NCBI RefSeq assembly: GCF_900188485.1
Contig: NZ_FZPH01000015.1
Span: forward strand, 62,001 to 126,000
Origin: Asanoa hainanensis
Lineage (GTDB): Bacteria; Actinomycetota; Actinomycetes; Mycobacteriales; Micromonosporaceae
Length of the DNA stretch: 64,000 bases
Direction of reading: 5' to 3'
Shown: positions 50,787 through 58,880 of the stretch, one piece after another
Layout: each line of letters starts with the position of its first letter
Numbering within the stretch: position 1 is the first letter of the stretch
The notes under the pieces: model-generated
Told to the model about the DNA's origin: nothing
The model's database searches: none
What the model saw: the letters and a program-made list of their open reading frames with translations, nothing else
Translations under genes and position numbers: made by a program

Positions 50787-53318
50787 CTACGAAGCTGCGG
50801 AGATCAACAACTGTCCGAGCGCGATGCCGCCGTCGTTGGGCGGCAGCAGGCGCGGGCGCAGCACGGTGAAGCCCCGTTCGGCGAGCTGCCGTTCGCCCGC
50901 ATCGAGCAGGAGCGAGTTTTGGAAGACCCCGCCACCTAGCGCAACGGTGTTCAGGCCAGTGCGGTCGCGGGCCCGGTCGGCGAGGTCGGCGATGAGCGCG
51001 GCGACCGTGCTGTGGAAGACCGCCGCGATCTCCGCCGCCGGCACGCCGGCACGCAGATCGGCGACGACGGCCCGGACCAACTCGGCCGGATCGGCCACCA
51101 GCGGTCCGCCTTCTTTCAGATCCATCGGATACGCACGACGGGGCGAGCGGTCGCGGGCAAGGCCCTCCAGCACGATGGCGGCCTCGGCCTCGAAGTCGAC
51201 GACATGCTTCACGCCGACGAGGGAGGCCACGGCGTCGAACAGTCGCCCCATGCTGGACGTCGGCACGCTGCCGAACGCGGTGTCGAGCTGGTGTGCGAGC
51301 ACGTCCCGCTCGGCCTGCGGGCACGCCGCCACGGCCGGGATGTCGTCGGTCCACTCGATGCCCGCGTTGCGCAGGTGCGCGAGGGCCATCCGGTAGGGCC
51401 GCAGCACGCTGGCGTCGCCGCCTGCCAGCGGCACGTACCCGAGGTGCGCGAACCGCTCGGCGGACTTGTAGTCGCAGACGAGCACCTCGCCGCCCCAGAC
51501 CGCGCCGTCGGTGCCGTAGCCGGTGCCGTCGAACGCGACCCCGATGACCTGCTCCCCCGCGCCGACCCCGTGCTCGCCCATCACCGAGGCGATGTGCGCG
51601 TGGTGGTGCTGCGCCCGGTGCACGGGCCGCCCGTCGGCGTGGTCGAGCGCCCACCGGGTGCTGCGGTAGCCGGGGTGGGCATCGACCACGAGCCGCTCCG
51701 GCCGCACGCCGGTCAGGTCCTCCAGCTGGCCCGCGACGGCGGTCAGGGCGTCGACGGTGCGCAGGTCGTCCATGTCGCCGACGTGCGGGCTGAGCCAGGC
51801 GTAGCGGCCCTCGGCCACCGCGCAGGTGTTCTTCAGATCGCCGCCGGCGGCCAGCGTCGGCGGCACCTCGACGGGCAGCGCGACCGGCAGCGGCGCATAA
51901 CCCCGCGAGCGCCGCACGGGCAGCGGTGTCCCGCCGACGGTGCGGGTGACCGAGTCGTCGCACGGCACGTGGATCGGCCGGTCGTGGCGCAGCCAGGCGT
52001 CGGCGATGCCGGCGAGGCGCTCCAGCGCGTCCGCGTCGTCCGTGGCGATCGGCTCGCCGGCCACGTTGCCGGAGGTGAGCACCAGCGCATCCGTGATCGG
52101 CGGATCGCCGTCGAGGCCGAACAGCAGCTCGTGCAGCGGCGTGTACGGCAGCAGGACGCCGAGGTCCGGGTTGCCGGGCGCGACCCCGTCGGCGAGCGGC
52201 TCGCGCTTGGGCACCAGCACGATCGGCCGCTGCGGCCCGGCGAGCAGCCGCTCCTCGTCGTCGGTCAGCACCGCGATCCGCCGGGCCACCGCCAGGTCGG
52301 CGACCATCACCGCGAACGGCTTGCCGCCCCGGCGCTTGCGGCGCCGCAACTCCGCGACGGCGCGCTCGTCGCGGGCGTCGCAGGCCAGGTGGTAGCCGCC
52401 GAGTCCCTTGACCGCGACGATCCCGCCCTGGGCCAGCAGCTCCCGGGCGGTGCGCAGCGCGGTCTCGCCGTGCACCGGCGGCCAGCTGTGCCGCCCGGGG
52501 CCGCCGGTGACGAGCTCCAGGCGCGGGCCGCAGTCGGGGCAGGCGATCGGCTGGGCGTGGAAGCGGCGGTCGGCCGGGTCCTCGTACTCGCGGCGGCAGG
52601 CGTCACACATCTGGAAGCGGGCCATCGTGGTGGTGTCCCGGTCGTACGGCAGCGCGGTGATGATGGTCAGCCGCGGTCCGCAGTTGACGCAGGTGATGAA
52701 CGGGTGCCGGTAGCGGCGGTCGCCCGGGTCGCGCAGCTCGGCGCGGCAGTCGTCGCACGTGGCGACGTCGGGCGACGCCAGGGTGCGGGACCGGCCGGTC
52801 GGCCCGGAGTCCACGATGGTGAAGCCCGTGCCGCCGGTCGCGTCCATGATGGACTCGTTGACGGCCTCCACCACGGCCAGCGGCGGCGGCTCGGTGCGCA
52901 GAAGGCGGCCGAACGTGTCGAGGGCGTCCGGCAGCCCCTCGACCTCGACGGTGACCCCGGTCGCGGTGTTGGAGACGCGGCCGCTGAGCGCCAGGGCCGT
53001 CGCGGTGGCGTAGACGAACGGGCGGAAGCCGACGCCCTGCACGACGCCGGTCACCTCGTAACGGCGGCGCTCTCGCCGGTCGGCGGCGCGCCCCCGACCG
53101 ATCAGCTCCAACCCGTCGAGGGCTTTCCGGGCGCGCTCCCGGTCGATGAGCTCGACCGCGAACCCCATGTGGATGAGCACCCAGGCGCCGGGTTCCGGTG
53201 GCTCGTCGAGCATGCCGACGTTGACCCGGCGGGCGGCGCCTTCGACGTCGACGAGGGCGAGCTGGCCCTCGTACCCGGGAACGATTTCGACGACCTGTCC
53301 CGGGATGCCCAGGCACAT
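50787..53318 (-). CDS. hypF: HypC-HypF fusion protein
   Basis: 843 residues. Residues 1-75 are a complete HypC-like domain (MCLGIPGQVVEIV ... VLIHMGFAVELID). HypF follows: acylphosphatase-like 86-175 (GVVQGVGFRPFV), two zinc fingers with cysteines 188/191/210/213 and 238/241/260/263, YrdC-like domain (GIVAVKGLGGYHLACDA, RRKRRGGKPFAVM) and Kae1-like domain (HHHAHIASVMGEHG, GVAFDGTGYGTDG). HypF carbamoylates HypE. Most genomes encode HypC separately; here both a fused and a free copy exist. 3 nt after hycI. Confidence 0.93.
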   Translation of the reverse strand: MCLGIPGQVVEIVPGYEGQLALVDVEGAARRVNVGMLDEPPEPGAWVLIHMGFAVELIDRERARKALDGLELIGRGRAADRRERRRYEVTGVVQGVGFRPFVYATATALALSGRVSNTATGVTVEVEGLPDALDTFGRLLRTEPPPLAVVEAVNESIMDATGGTGFTIVDSGPTGRSRTLASPDVATCDDCRAELRDPGDRRYRHPFITCVNCGPRLTIITALPYDRDTTTMARFQMCDACRREYEDPADRRFHAQPIACPDCGPRLELVTGGPGRHSWPPVHGETALRTARELLAQGGIVAVKGLGGYHLACDARDERAVAELRRRKRRGGKPFAVMVADLAVARRIAVLTDDEERLLAGPQRPIVLVPKREPLADGVAPGNPDLGVLLPYTPLHELLFGLDGDPPITDALVLTSGNVAGEPIATDDADALERLAGIADAWLRHDRPIHVPCDDSVTRTVGGTPLPVRRSRGYAPLPVALPVEVPPTLAAGGDLKNTCAVAEGRYAWLSPHVGDMDDLRTVDALTAVAGQLEDLTGVRPERLVVDAHPGYRSTRWALDHADGRPVHRAQHHHAHIASVMGEHGVGAGEQVIGVAFDGTGYGTDGAVWGGEVLVCDYKSAERFAHLGYVPLAGGDASVLRPYRMALAHLRNAGIEWTDDIPAVAACPQAERDVLAHQLDTAFGSVPTSSMGRLFDAVASLVGVKHVVDFEAEAAIVLEGLARDRSPRRAYPMDLKEGGPLVADPAELVRAVVADLRAGVPAAEIAAVFHSTVAALIADLADRARDRTGLNTVALGGGVFQNSLLLDAGERQLAERGFTVLRPRLLPPNDGGIALGQLLISAAS

Positions 53319-53321
53319 GTG

Positions 53322-53792
53322 TCAGGTCCCTTCGGTGGTGAGCTTGCCGAGCAGGACGTCGACCGCGGCGACCGCTTCCGGGATCGCGGCGGCGACGGCG
53401 GGGCTGAGGCCGAGGCCCTCGTCGAGGTTGGCGGGCCGGCAGCCGACCACGTAGGTGGGCGGCAAGGTGCCGCCGAGGCGGTGCAGGGTGGCGAGCACCG
53501 TGGCGGGGTCCATCGCGTGGGCGTCGAGGCCCACACCGGCCGGAACGTCGTCGACCTCCAGCACCGTCACCGTCCCAGGCGCGTCGTCGCCGGGCAGCGC
53601 GTCGACCAGCACCAGGGCCGCGACGCCGTGGAGCAGGTCGTAGGCCAGGTGCAGGCCCCGGATGCCGTAGTCGACGACGCGCACCTGGTCGGGCAGGTCT
53701 CCCCGCTCGACCAGGTGCTGGGCGACCGCCGGGCCGAAGCCGTCGTCGCCGAGGAATACGTTGCCGATGCCGGCTACCAGGACCCGTCTCAC
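53322..53792 (-). CDS. Hydrogenase maturation protease (HycI/HybD family)
   Basis: 156 residues, GTG start overlapping the previous stop. Nickel-sensing acidic residues sit in GIGNVFLGDDGFGP and VVDYGIRGLHL, with His in LDAHAMDP. It removes the C-terminal peptide of the large subunit after nickel insertion; the matching site is present in the large subunit (after His574). Confidence 0.92.
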   Translation of the reverse strand: MRRVLVAGIGNVFLGDDGFGPAVAQHLVERGDLPDQVRVVDYGIRGLHLAYDLLHGVAALVLVDALPGDDAPGTVTVLEVDDVPAGVGLDAHAMDPATVLATLHRLGGTLPPTYVVGCRPANLDEGLGLSPAVAAAIPEAVAAVDVLLGKLTTEGT

Positions 53793-53908
53793 ATCGAGCG
53801 GATCTTCAGGTAGCGGCGGATGTCCGGGATCGACCGGACCGTCATCACCAGCGCCACCAGGGCCAGGCCGGCACCGACTCCCGCGGTCATCATGCCGAGT
53901 CTTCTCAT
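53789..53908 (-). CDS. 39-residue single-helix protein (DUF6893-like)
   Basis: Tiny gene, ATGA overlap upstream and GTGA overlap downstream, so it is translated within the operon. One membrane helix (MMTAGVGAGLALVALVMTV) is followed by basic SIPDIRRYLKIRSM. It is the only membrane-spanning product of the operon's hydrogenase part and may help dock the otherwise soluble enzyme. Family name recalled from memory. Confidence 0.75.
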   Translation of the reverse strand: MRRLGMMTAGVGAGLALVALVMTVRSIPDIRRYLKIRSM

Positions 53909-55272
53909 GACCGGCTCTCCTCTCTCTCGATCGGTTTCGCGTCGCCGGCGAGCGGTTCGAGCTCGTCCGGCGCGAAGTAGAAGTAGCGCCCGTACCAGTC
54001 GTGCAGGTCCGCCGCGGGGTCGTCGACGAGGACCAGCGCGACGTGCACCGCGCCATCCACATCGGACAGCACGGCGGTGACGCGGGCGACCTGGTCGGCG
54101 AAGAACAGGTCCTGGGCGTCGGCGCGGCGGCTCGGGTGCACCCGGACCAGGCTGCCCTTGCCCACCGGCACGCCGTTGATGACGACGACGTCGGTGTCGG
54201 GCGAGACGGCGGCGTCGGCGGCCGGGTCCCACCACGGCGCCCCGGCGGTGTCGAACGACGGCGGCTCGACGTTGCGCATGTCCGCCAGCGGGTCGCGGAG
54301 AATCCCGTGCAGCCCCTGGAGCTGCTCCGGGGTCAGCCCGTCGCAACGGTCGATGATGGCAGCGACCTGCGGGTCGGTGGCTCGCGCCTCGGCCTTCTCC
54401 GCCTCGGTCATCGTCATGATGCGCAGCACCAGGATCTCGTCGATCTCGGTCGCGTCGAACAGCGCGCCCGGGCTTTGCTCGGCCACCTCCGGGTGGTCGT
54501 ACAGGATGATCGGCGAGCCGAGCACGAGGTCGGTCGCGCCGGGCGGGCCGGCCAGCACGGGCCAGCAGCGGTGCTGCACGCAGCGCGCGGCGGCGGCAGC
54601 GGCGGCGTCGGGCGGGTCGATCACCGAGACGAACCCGGCCCCAGCCGCCGCCCGCAGCACGAGGTGCGCGCCGAGCAGCGAGCCGCGCGTCGCATCGTCC
54701 TTCGTGGACAGCGCTCCGTCGTACGCGTTCTCGACCGCCACGGTCAGCCGGGTGTACGCGCCGTCGGGTTCCGTCGCGAGCCGCAGGTGGGCGCGCAGCG
54801 GCCAGCGCCGGCGCACGACCTGCCCGAGCTCGACGCCGGACCCGTCGCACACCGCCTCGACGTCCTCGCCGCCGGATATCTCGACGCGCAGCTCGCCGTC
54901 GGGCCCGACCGGCTGCCCGGTGAACACCGCCTCGCGCTCGACCGCCTCGTCCCAGCTGAGCACGGTCCGCCCGCCGACGTCGAGCGCCTCGACGTCCGTA
55001 AAACCACCGTCGCCGTCCAACCGCCGCACCTGCCGCACCTGGAGCTGCAGGAACCGCAGATGCACGTCCACGGTGGACCCGACACCGGAGAGCAGGCACT
55101 GCACGGCCATGCCGGACTCCTCGCCCAGCCCACGTTCGGCGGCGCCGGGCGGGCCGAGCACGCCGAACTGCCACCGGGTGCGGTTCTTCTGCGCGCTGGC
55201 CCGGTACGGGTAGAGCAGGTAGCCCTCGTAGAGCACCGCGTCGGCGATCGCGCGGACGCTTTCCACAGTCAT
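53905..55272 (-). CDS. Conserved hydrogenase-operon protein, unknown function
   Basis: 455 residues from the ATG at 55272, overlapping the DUF6084-like gene by ATGA. Soluble. Segments RAIADAVLYEGYLLYPYRASAQ at the N-terminus and MTMTEAEKAEARATDP and DWYGRYFYFAPDELEPL near the C-terminus look conserved in structure. No catalytic family recognised. Homologues are expected beside group 1h hydrogenases, suggesting assembly or electron-transfer accessory function. Confidence 0.75.
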   Translation of the reverse strand: MTVESVRAIADAVLYEGYLLYPYRASAQKNRTRWQFGVLGPPGAAERGLGEESGMAVQCLLSGVGSTVDVHLRFLQLQVRQVRRLDGDGGFTDVEALDVGGRTVLSWDEAVEREAVFTGQPVGPDGELRVEISGGEDVEAVCDGSGVELGQVVRRRWPLRAHLRLATEPDGAYTRLTVAVENAYDGALSTKDDATRGSLLGAHLVLRAAAGAGFVSVIDPPDAAAAAAARCVQHRCWPVLAGPPGATDLVLGSPIILYDHPEVAEQSPGALFDATEIDEILVLRIMTMTEAEKAEARATDPQVAAIIDRCDGLTPEQLQGLHGILRDPLADMRNVEPPSFDTAGAPWWDPAADAAVSPDTDVVVINGVPVGKGSLVRVHPSRRADAQDLFFADQVARVTAVLSDVDGAVHVALVLVDDPAADLHDWYGRYFYFAPDELEPLAGDAKPIEREESRS

Positions 55273-55901
55273 GTCAGCACCTCGGCGGGCAACAGCGACC
55301 GGATCGTCTCTTCCCAGCTGATGTGCCCGCGCTGGGCGCGCACGGCCGCCAGGGCGTCCAGCACCTCGCGGTCGAGCCGGATCCAGCCGGTGCCCGGGAA
55401 ATACTGCTCGATGAGCGAACGCCAGACCGTGACCGGCAGGTCGTACGCCGCGGAGCGGTCCCAGGGCACGGGTTCGACCGAGAAGCCGGTGGCGCCAGGC
55501 ACGAAGACGGTGCCGGAGAACAGGAAGGTCAGCGGAACCGTGCCGGCGTGGAGGGCGTGGAGGTAGCTGGTGCCGACCACATCGAGGTCGTACGTGCACG
55601 GCAGCGCCAGGTCGACCTCGGTGCCGCCGGCGAAGCCGGGCACGGTGGTGTCGCAGCGCAGCCACGGGAACGAGCGCACGGTGTCGGCCCAGCGTTCCCG
55701 GCCGCCGAACAGCCCGCGCAGCGCCTCGCCCTCTTCCGTGTCGTAGCCGCGCCGCGCGGGGTCGACCCGCACCTGGCAGCGCAGCGTCATCGCGTGCACC
55801 CGGCGGCCGGCGTCGTCGTCGACGCGCAGCTTCGCGGTGAGTTGCGGTGTCACGGCGTGCGGTTCGGCGACAATGTCACGCACGGCGAACGTCAGGCTCA
55901 T
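55269..55901 (-). CDS. DUF6084-like hydrogenase-operon protein
   Basis: 210 residues. Beta-rich N-terminal two thirds (LTFAVRDIVAEPHAVTPQLTAKL; FLFSGTVFVPG) and a helical end (DREVLDALAAVRAQRGHISWEE). Starts with ATGA overlap to the DUF5947-like gene. Function unknown; the DUF name is from memory of equivalent operons. Confidence 0.72.
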   Translation of the reverse strand: MSLTFAVRDIVAEPHAVTPQLTAKLRVDDDAGRRVHAMTLRCQVRVDPARRGYDTEEGEALRGLFGGRERWADTVRSFPWLRCDTTVPGFAGGTEVDLALPCTYDLDVVGTSYLHALHAGTVPLTFLFSGTVFVPGATGFSVEPVPWDRSAAYDLPVTVWRSLIEQYFPGTGWIRLDREVLDALAAVRAQRGHISWEETIRSLLPAEVLT

Positions 55902-56524
55902 CCGTCGACGCTCCGCCGGTCGACCGTGGCGAAGAACTCGGCGATCGCGGCCCGGGCCTCGGAGCCGCCGTCGAAGCCGCGCCAGCCCCGCCGGAGCGTG
56001 CCGACGAGCTCGTAGCAGACGTCGATGGGCACGAGATGGCAGGAGCCCTCGTGCGCGGCACCGGGTGCGGCGCGGCGGACCAGCAGCGCCTCGACGTCGG
56101 GGCGCAACGTCGCAAGCGACGGGTGGGCGGCGAGCACGCCGTTCCAGGCTTCGAGCGGAAGCTCCGACTCGGTGGCGCCGGCCGGGCTCGGGTAGAACGC
56201 GACGAGGCGCTCCTGCACCGAGTTGTGGAACAGGAACGCCAGCCCGACCGGGATGTCCAGCGCGTCGAACGCCGGGCCGTCGGCCGACACGTCCGGGAAG
56301 CGCAGGTAGCGGTCCGGCACCGCGCGGTAGCGCTGGTCCGCGTCACTGGCGAAGAGCAGGTAGCAGGGCCGGCACGCGCACATCAGCGCGCGCCCCTCGA
56401 GATGCACGACGTGGCCGTGCTCCTCCTGCACGGGCTGGGCGCACAGGTCGCAGTGCTCCCCCGGGACCCGCGGTGCCGGCCGGTCCCGGCTGATCCGGCG
56501 CAGCGCGCCCAGCGCCGGGCTCAC
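55898..56524 (-). CDS. DUF5947-like hydrogenase-operon protein with Cys pairs
   Basis: 208 residues, GTG start. N-terminal EHCDLCAQPV and MCACRPCYLLF supply two Cys pairs that could bind zinc or an Fe-S cluster. The C-terminal part has CYELVGTLRRGWRGFDGG. Overlaps nifU-like and DUF6084-like genes by 4 nt. Likely a metal-binding accessory of the hydrogenase; DUF name from memory. Confidence 0.74.
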   Translation of the reverse strand: MSPALGALRRISRDRPAPRVPGEHCDLCAQPVQEEHGHVVHLEGRALMCACRPCYLLFASDADQRYRAVPDRYLRFPDVSADGPAFDALDIPVGLAFLFHNSVQERLVAFYPSPAGATESELPLEAWNGVLAAHPSLATLRPDVEALLVRRAAPGAAHEGSCHLVPIDVCYELVGTLRRGWRGFDGGSEARAAIAEFFATVDRRSVDG

Positions 56525-57072
56525 GGCGCCTCCGCGGGCGCCGGCCCTACCCGGCTGAACAGCGAGCCGATCGGGATGACCGTGCCGGCGGACCGGTCCG
56601 GCTCGACCACCTCGATGGTCACCACCTCGGGTGCCGCGTCGGCGACGGCCGACTCGACCGCGGCCTTCAGCGGCGCGGACGAGCAGCCGCTGGCGGTCAG
56701 CCGGACGCGGGCGATCCCGTCGGGCGTGATGTCGATCAGCTCGGCCTCGCCACCCGGTGCGGCCGCCGCCAGGGCCTTGGCGACCCGGGTCGACGCGCTC
56801 TCCGGATGCAGTCCGTGCACGAGCAGCAGGCTGGCGACGAGGTCGTCGGCGGCGAGCGCGTCGAGCACGTCGTCGGACAGCGCGCCGCGCTCGTGCAGCA
56901 GTTCCAGGAGCCGTTCCAGCCCGGCGCCGTACAGGTCGACGACGAGCCGGACCAGTTCCTCGGCCCGCTGCCGGGCCACCGCGCCGCCGGCCGCGCTCGC
57001 GGTGATCAGTGCCTCGATGCGATCCCCGGCCCCACGCCAGTCGGTGGGAACCTCGACTTCCACGGTGGTCAC
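56521..57072 (-). CDS. NifU-domain-like hydrogenase accessory protein with incomplete CxxC
   Basis: 183 residues, GTG start overlapping the large-subunit stop. Helical N-terminus (1-105), then a NifU C-terminal-like fold (ELIDITPDGIARVRLTASGC, then LKAAVESAVADAAPEVVTIEVVEP). The cluster-binding CxxC of NifU is here Cys130-Ser-Ser-Ala133, so only one Cys remains. It could bind a cluster as a dimer or may serve structurally. Comparable genes sit beside group 1h structural genes in other actinobacteria. Confidence 0.78.
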   Translation of the reverse strand: MTTVEVEVPTDWRGAGDRIEALITASAAGGAVARQRAEELVRLVVDLYGAGLERLLELLHERGALSDDVLDALAADDLVASLLLVHGLHPESASTRVAKALAAAAPGGEAELIDITPDGIARVRLTASGCSSAPLKAAVESAVADAAPEVVTIEVVEPDRSAGTVIPIGSLFSRVGPAPAEAP

Positions 57073-58859
57073 TCGGCGCCCGCCGACTGCGTGGGCGAGT
57101 GCAGCATCTCGAGCTTCTTCCCGTTGCCCAGGTACATGTGCACGCCGCAGGGCAGGCAGGGGTCGAAGCTGCGGACCGTACGCATGATGTCGATGCCCTT
57201 GAAGTGCTCCCGGTCGTTCTCCTCGAAGATCGGCTGACCCTGCACCGCGTCCTCGTACGGGCCCGGAGTGCCGAAGCTGTCGCGCGGGCTGGCGTTCCAC
57301 GGGGTCGGCGGGTACGGGTGGTAGTTGGCGATCTTCCCGTCCCGGATCACCATGTGGTGCGACAGCACGCCGCGCACCGCCTCGGTGAACCCGGCGCCGA
57401 CACCGTCCTTGGGCACCTCGAACTTCTCCCAGGTCTTGGTGCGCCCGGCGCGGATCTCGACCAGCGCCTGCTCGGCGAAGTGCAGCGCGCAGGCGGCCGC
57501 GTACGCCTGGAAGTAGGTCCTGGCGCGGTTGCGCTCCAGGGTGTTGCTCCACTGCGGAATGCGCCACTCCAGCTCGACCGGGCCCTTGAGCGCGGTCTTC
57601 GGGAGGTTGATCTTCACGCTGCGGCCGGTCGACTGCACGTACCCGATGTCGACGAGGCCGGCCAGCGCGGTGGACCAGAGCCGGGCGAGCGGCCCGCCGC
57701 CGGTGTCGAGGGCCAGGTAGTCCTTGCCGTCGAACCAGCGCGGCGACATCACCCAGCTGTAGTTGTTGTCCAGGTCGCGCTTCTGGGGCTGCGGGTTGGT
57801 GTGCTGGTTCCAGGGATGCCGCCGGTCGACCGGGTTGCCGAGGGGGTCCTCGGTCACGAACATCTCCTGGCCTTCCCAGTCCTGGTAGTAGGACGAGCCG
57901 AGCAGGATGCGGATGCCGAGGTTGATCCGGACCAGGTCCGTGGTGACCAGCTTGCCGTCCACGACGACACCGGGGGTCACGTACATCTTGCGACCCCAGT
58001 CCGTCATGTCCTTGTACTCGAAGTTGCAGTGCTCGGGGTCCTGGAACGAGCCCCAGCAGCCGAGCAGGATCCGCCGGTTGCCGACCATCTCGTAGCCGGG
58101 CAGCGCCTGGTAGAAGAAGTCGAAGAGGTCGTCGTGCATCGGCACGACCTTCTTCATGAACTCGACGTAGCGCATCAGCCGGGACATATAGTCGGTCATC
58201 AGCTGGATGGTCGCGACCGTGCCGACGCCGCCCGGGTAGAGCGTCGAGGGGTGCACGTGGCGCCCCTCCATCAGGCAGAACATCTCGCGGGTCATCCGGC
58301 TGACCTGGAGCGCCTCGCGATAGTGGTCGCCCGTGAAGGGGTTGAGCGCCCGCATGATGTCGCCGATCGTGCGGTAGCCGTGCGCGCCGGCATTGGGTGC
58401 CTCGGTGCGGTTGGCCATCTCCAGCACGCCGGGGTTGGTCTCGGCGACCATCTTCTCGCAGTAGTCGACCCCGACCAGGTTCTCCTGGAAGATGTTGTGG
58501 TCGAACATGTACTCGGCGGCCTCGCCGAGGTTGACGATCCACTCGCCGATCGCGGGCGGCTTCACCCCGTACGCCATGTTCTGCGCGTAGCAGGAGCAGG
58601 TCGCGTGGTTGTCGCCGCAGATCCCGCAGATCCGGCTGGTGATGAAGTGCGCGTCGCGCGGGTCCTTGCCCTTCATGAAGATCGAGTACCCGCGGAAGAT
58701 CGAGCTGGTGCTGTGGCACTCGGCGACGACCCGCTGGTTGAAGTCGATCTTCGTGTAGATCCCCAGGCTCCCGACGATGCGGGTGATCGGGTCCCACGCC
58801 ATGTCCACCAGGGACTCGGTGCCTGACCCCGTGGCGCGCTGCGGTTGCGTGACCGTCAT
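57069..58859 (-). CDS. hhyL: [NiFe] hydrogenase large subunit, group 1h (actinobacterial type)
   Basis: 596 residues. Nickel ligands are in the L1 motif R76-I-C78-G-I-C81-G-D-N-H85 and the L2 motif D566-P-C568-L-P-C571-G-V-H574. Twenty-two residues follow His574, the expected protease-cleaved tail. The SRICGICGDNHATCSCYAQN and FDHNIFQENLVG blocks match group 1h enzymes, which oxidise H2 down to atmospheric levels in air. Group assigned from remembered motifs. CCGAGAGAGG precedes the ATG. No export signal. Confidence 0.95.
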   Translation of the reverse strand: MTVTQPQRATGSGTESLVDMAWDPITRIVGSLGIYTKIDFNQRVVAECHSTSSIFRGYSIFMKGKDPRDAHFITSRICGICGDNHATCSCYAQNMAYGVKPPAIGEWIVNLGEAAEYMFDHNIFQENLVGVDYCEKMVAETNPGVLEMANRTEAPNAGAHGYRTIGDIMRALNPFTGDHYREALQVSRMTREMFCLMEGRHVHPSTLYPGGVGTVATIQLMTDYMSRLMRYVEFMKKVVPMHDDLFDFFYQALPGYEMVGNRRILLGCWGSFQDPEHCNFEYKDMTDWGRKMYVTPGVVVDGKLVTTDLVRINLGIRILLGSSYYQDWEGQEMFVTEDPLGNPVDRRHPWNQHTNPQPQKRDLDNNYSWVMSPRWFDGKDYLALDTGGGPLARLWSTALAGLVDIGYVQSTGRSVKINLPKTALKGPVELEWRIPQWSNTLERNRARTYFQAYAAACALHFAEQALVEIRAGRTKTWEKFEVPKDGVGAGFTEAVRGVLSHHMVIRDGKIANYHPYPPTPWNASPRDSFGTPGPYEDAVQGQPIFEENDREHFKGIDIMRTVRSFDPCLPCGVHMYLGNGKKLEMLHSPTQSAGAE

Positions 58860-58880
58860 CGTGTTCTCGGCCTCTCTCGG

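Noticed and set aside
57009-58826. Rightward 605-codon frame opposite the hydrogenase large subunit
   Set aside because: Shadow of hhyL with typical reverse-frame composition.
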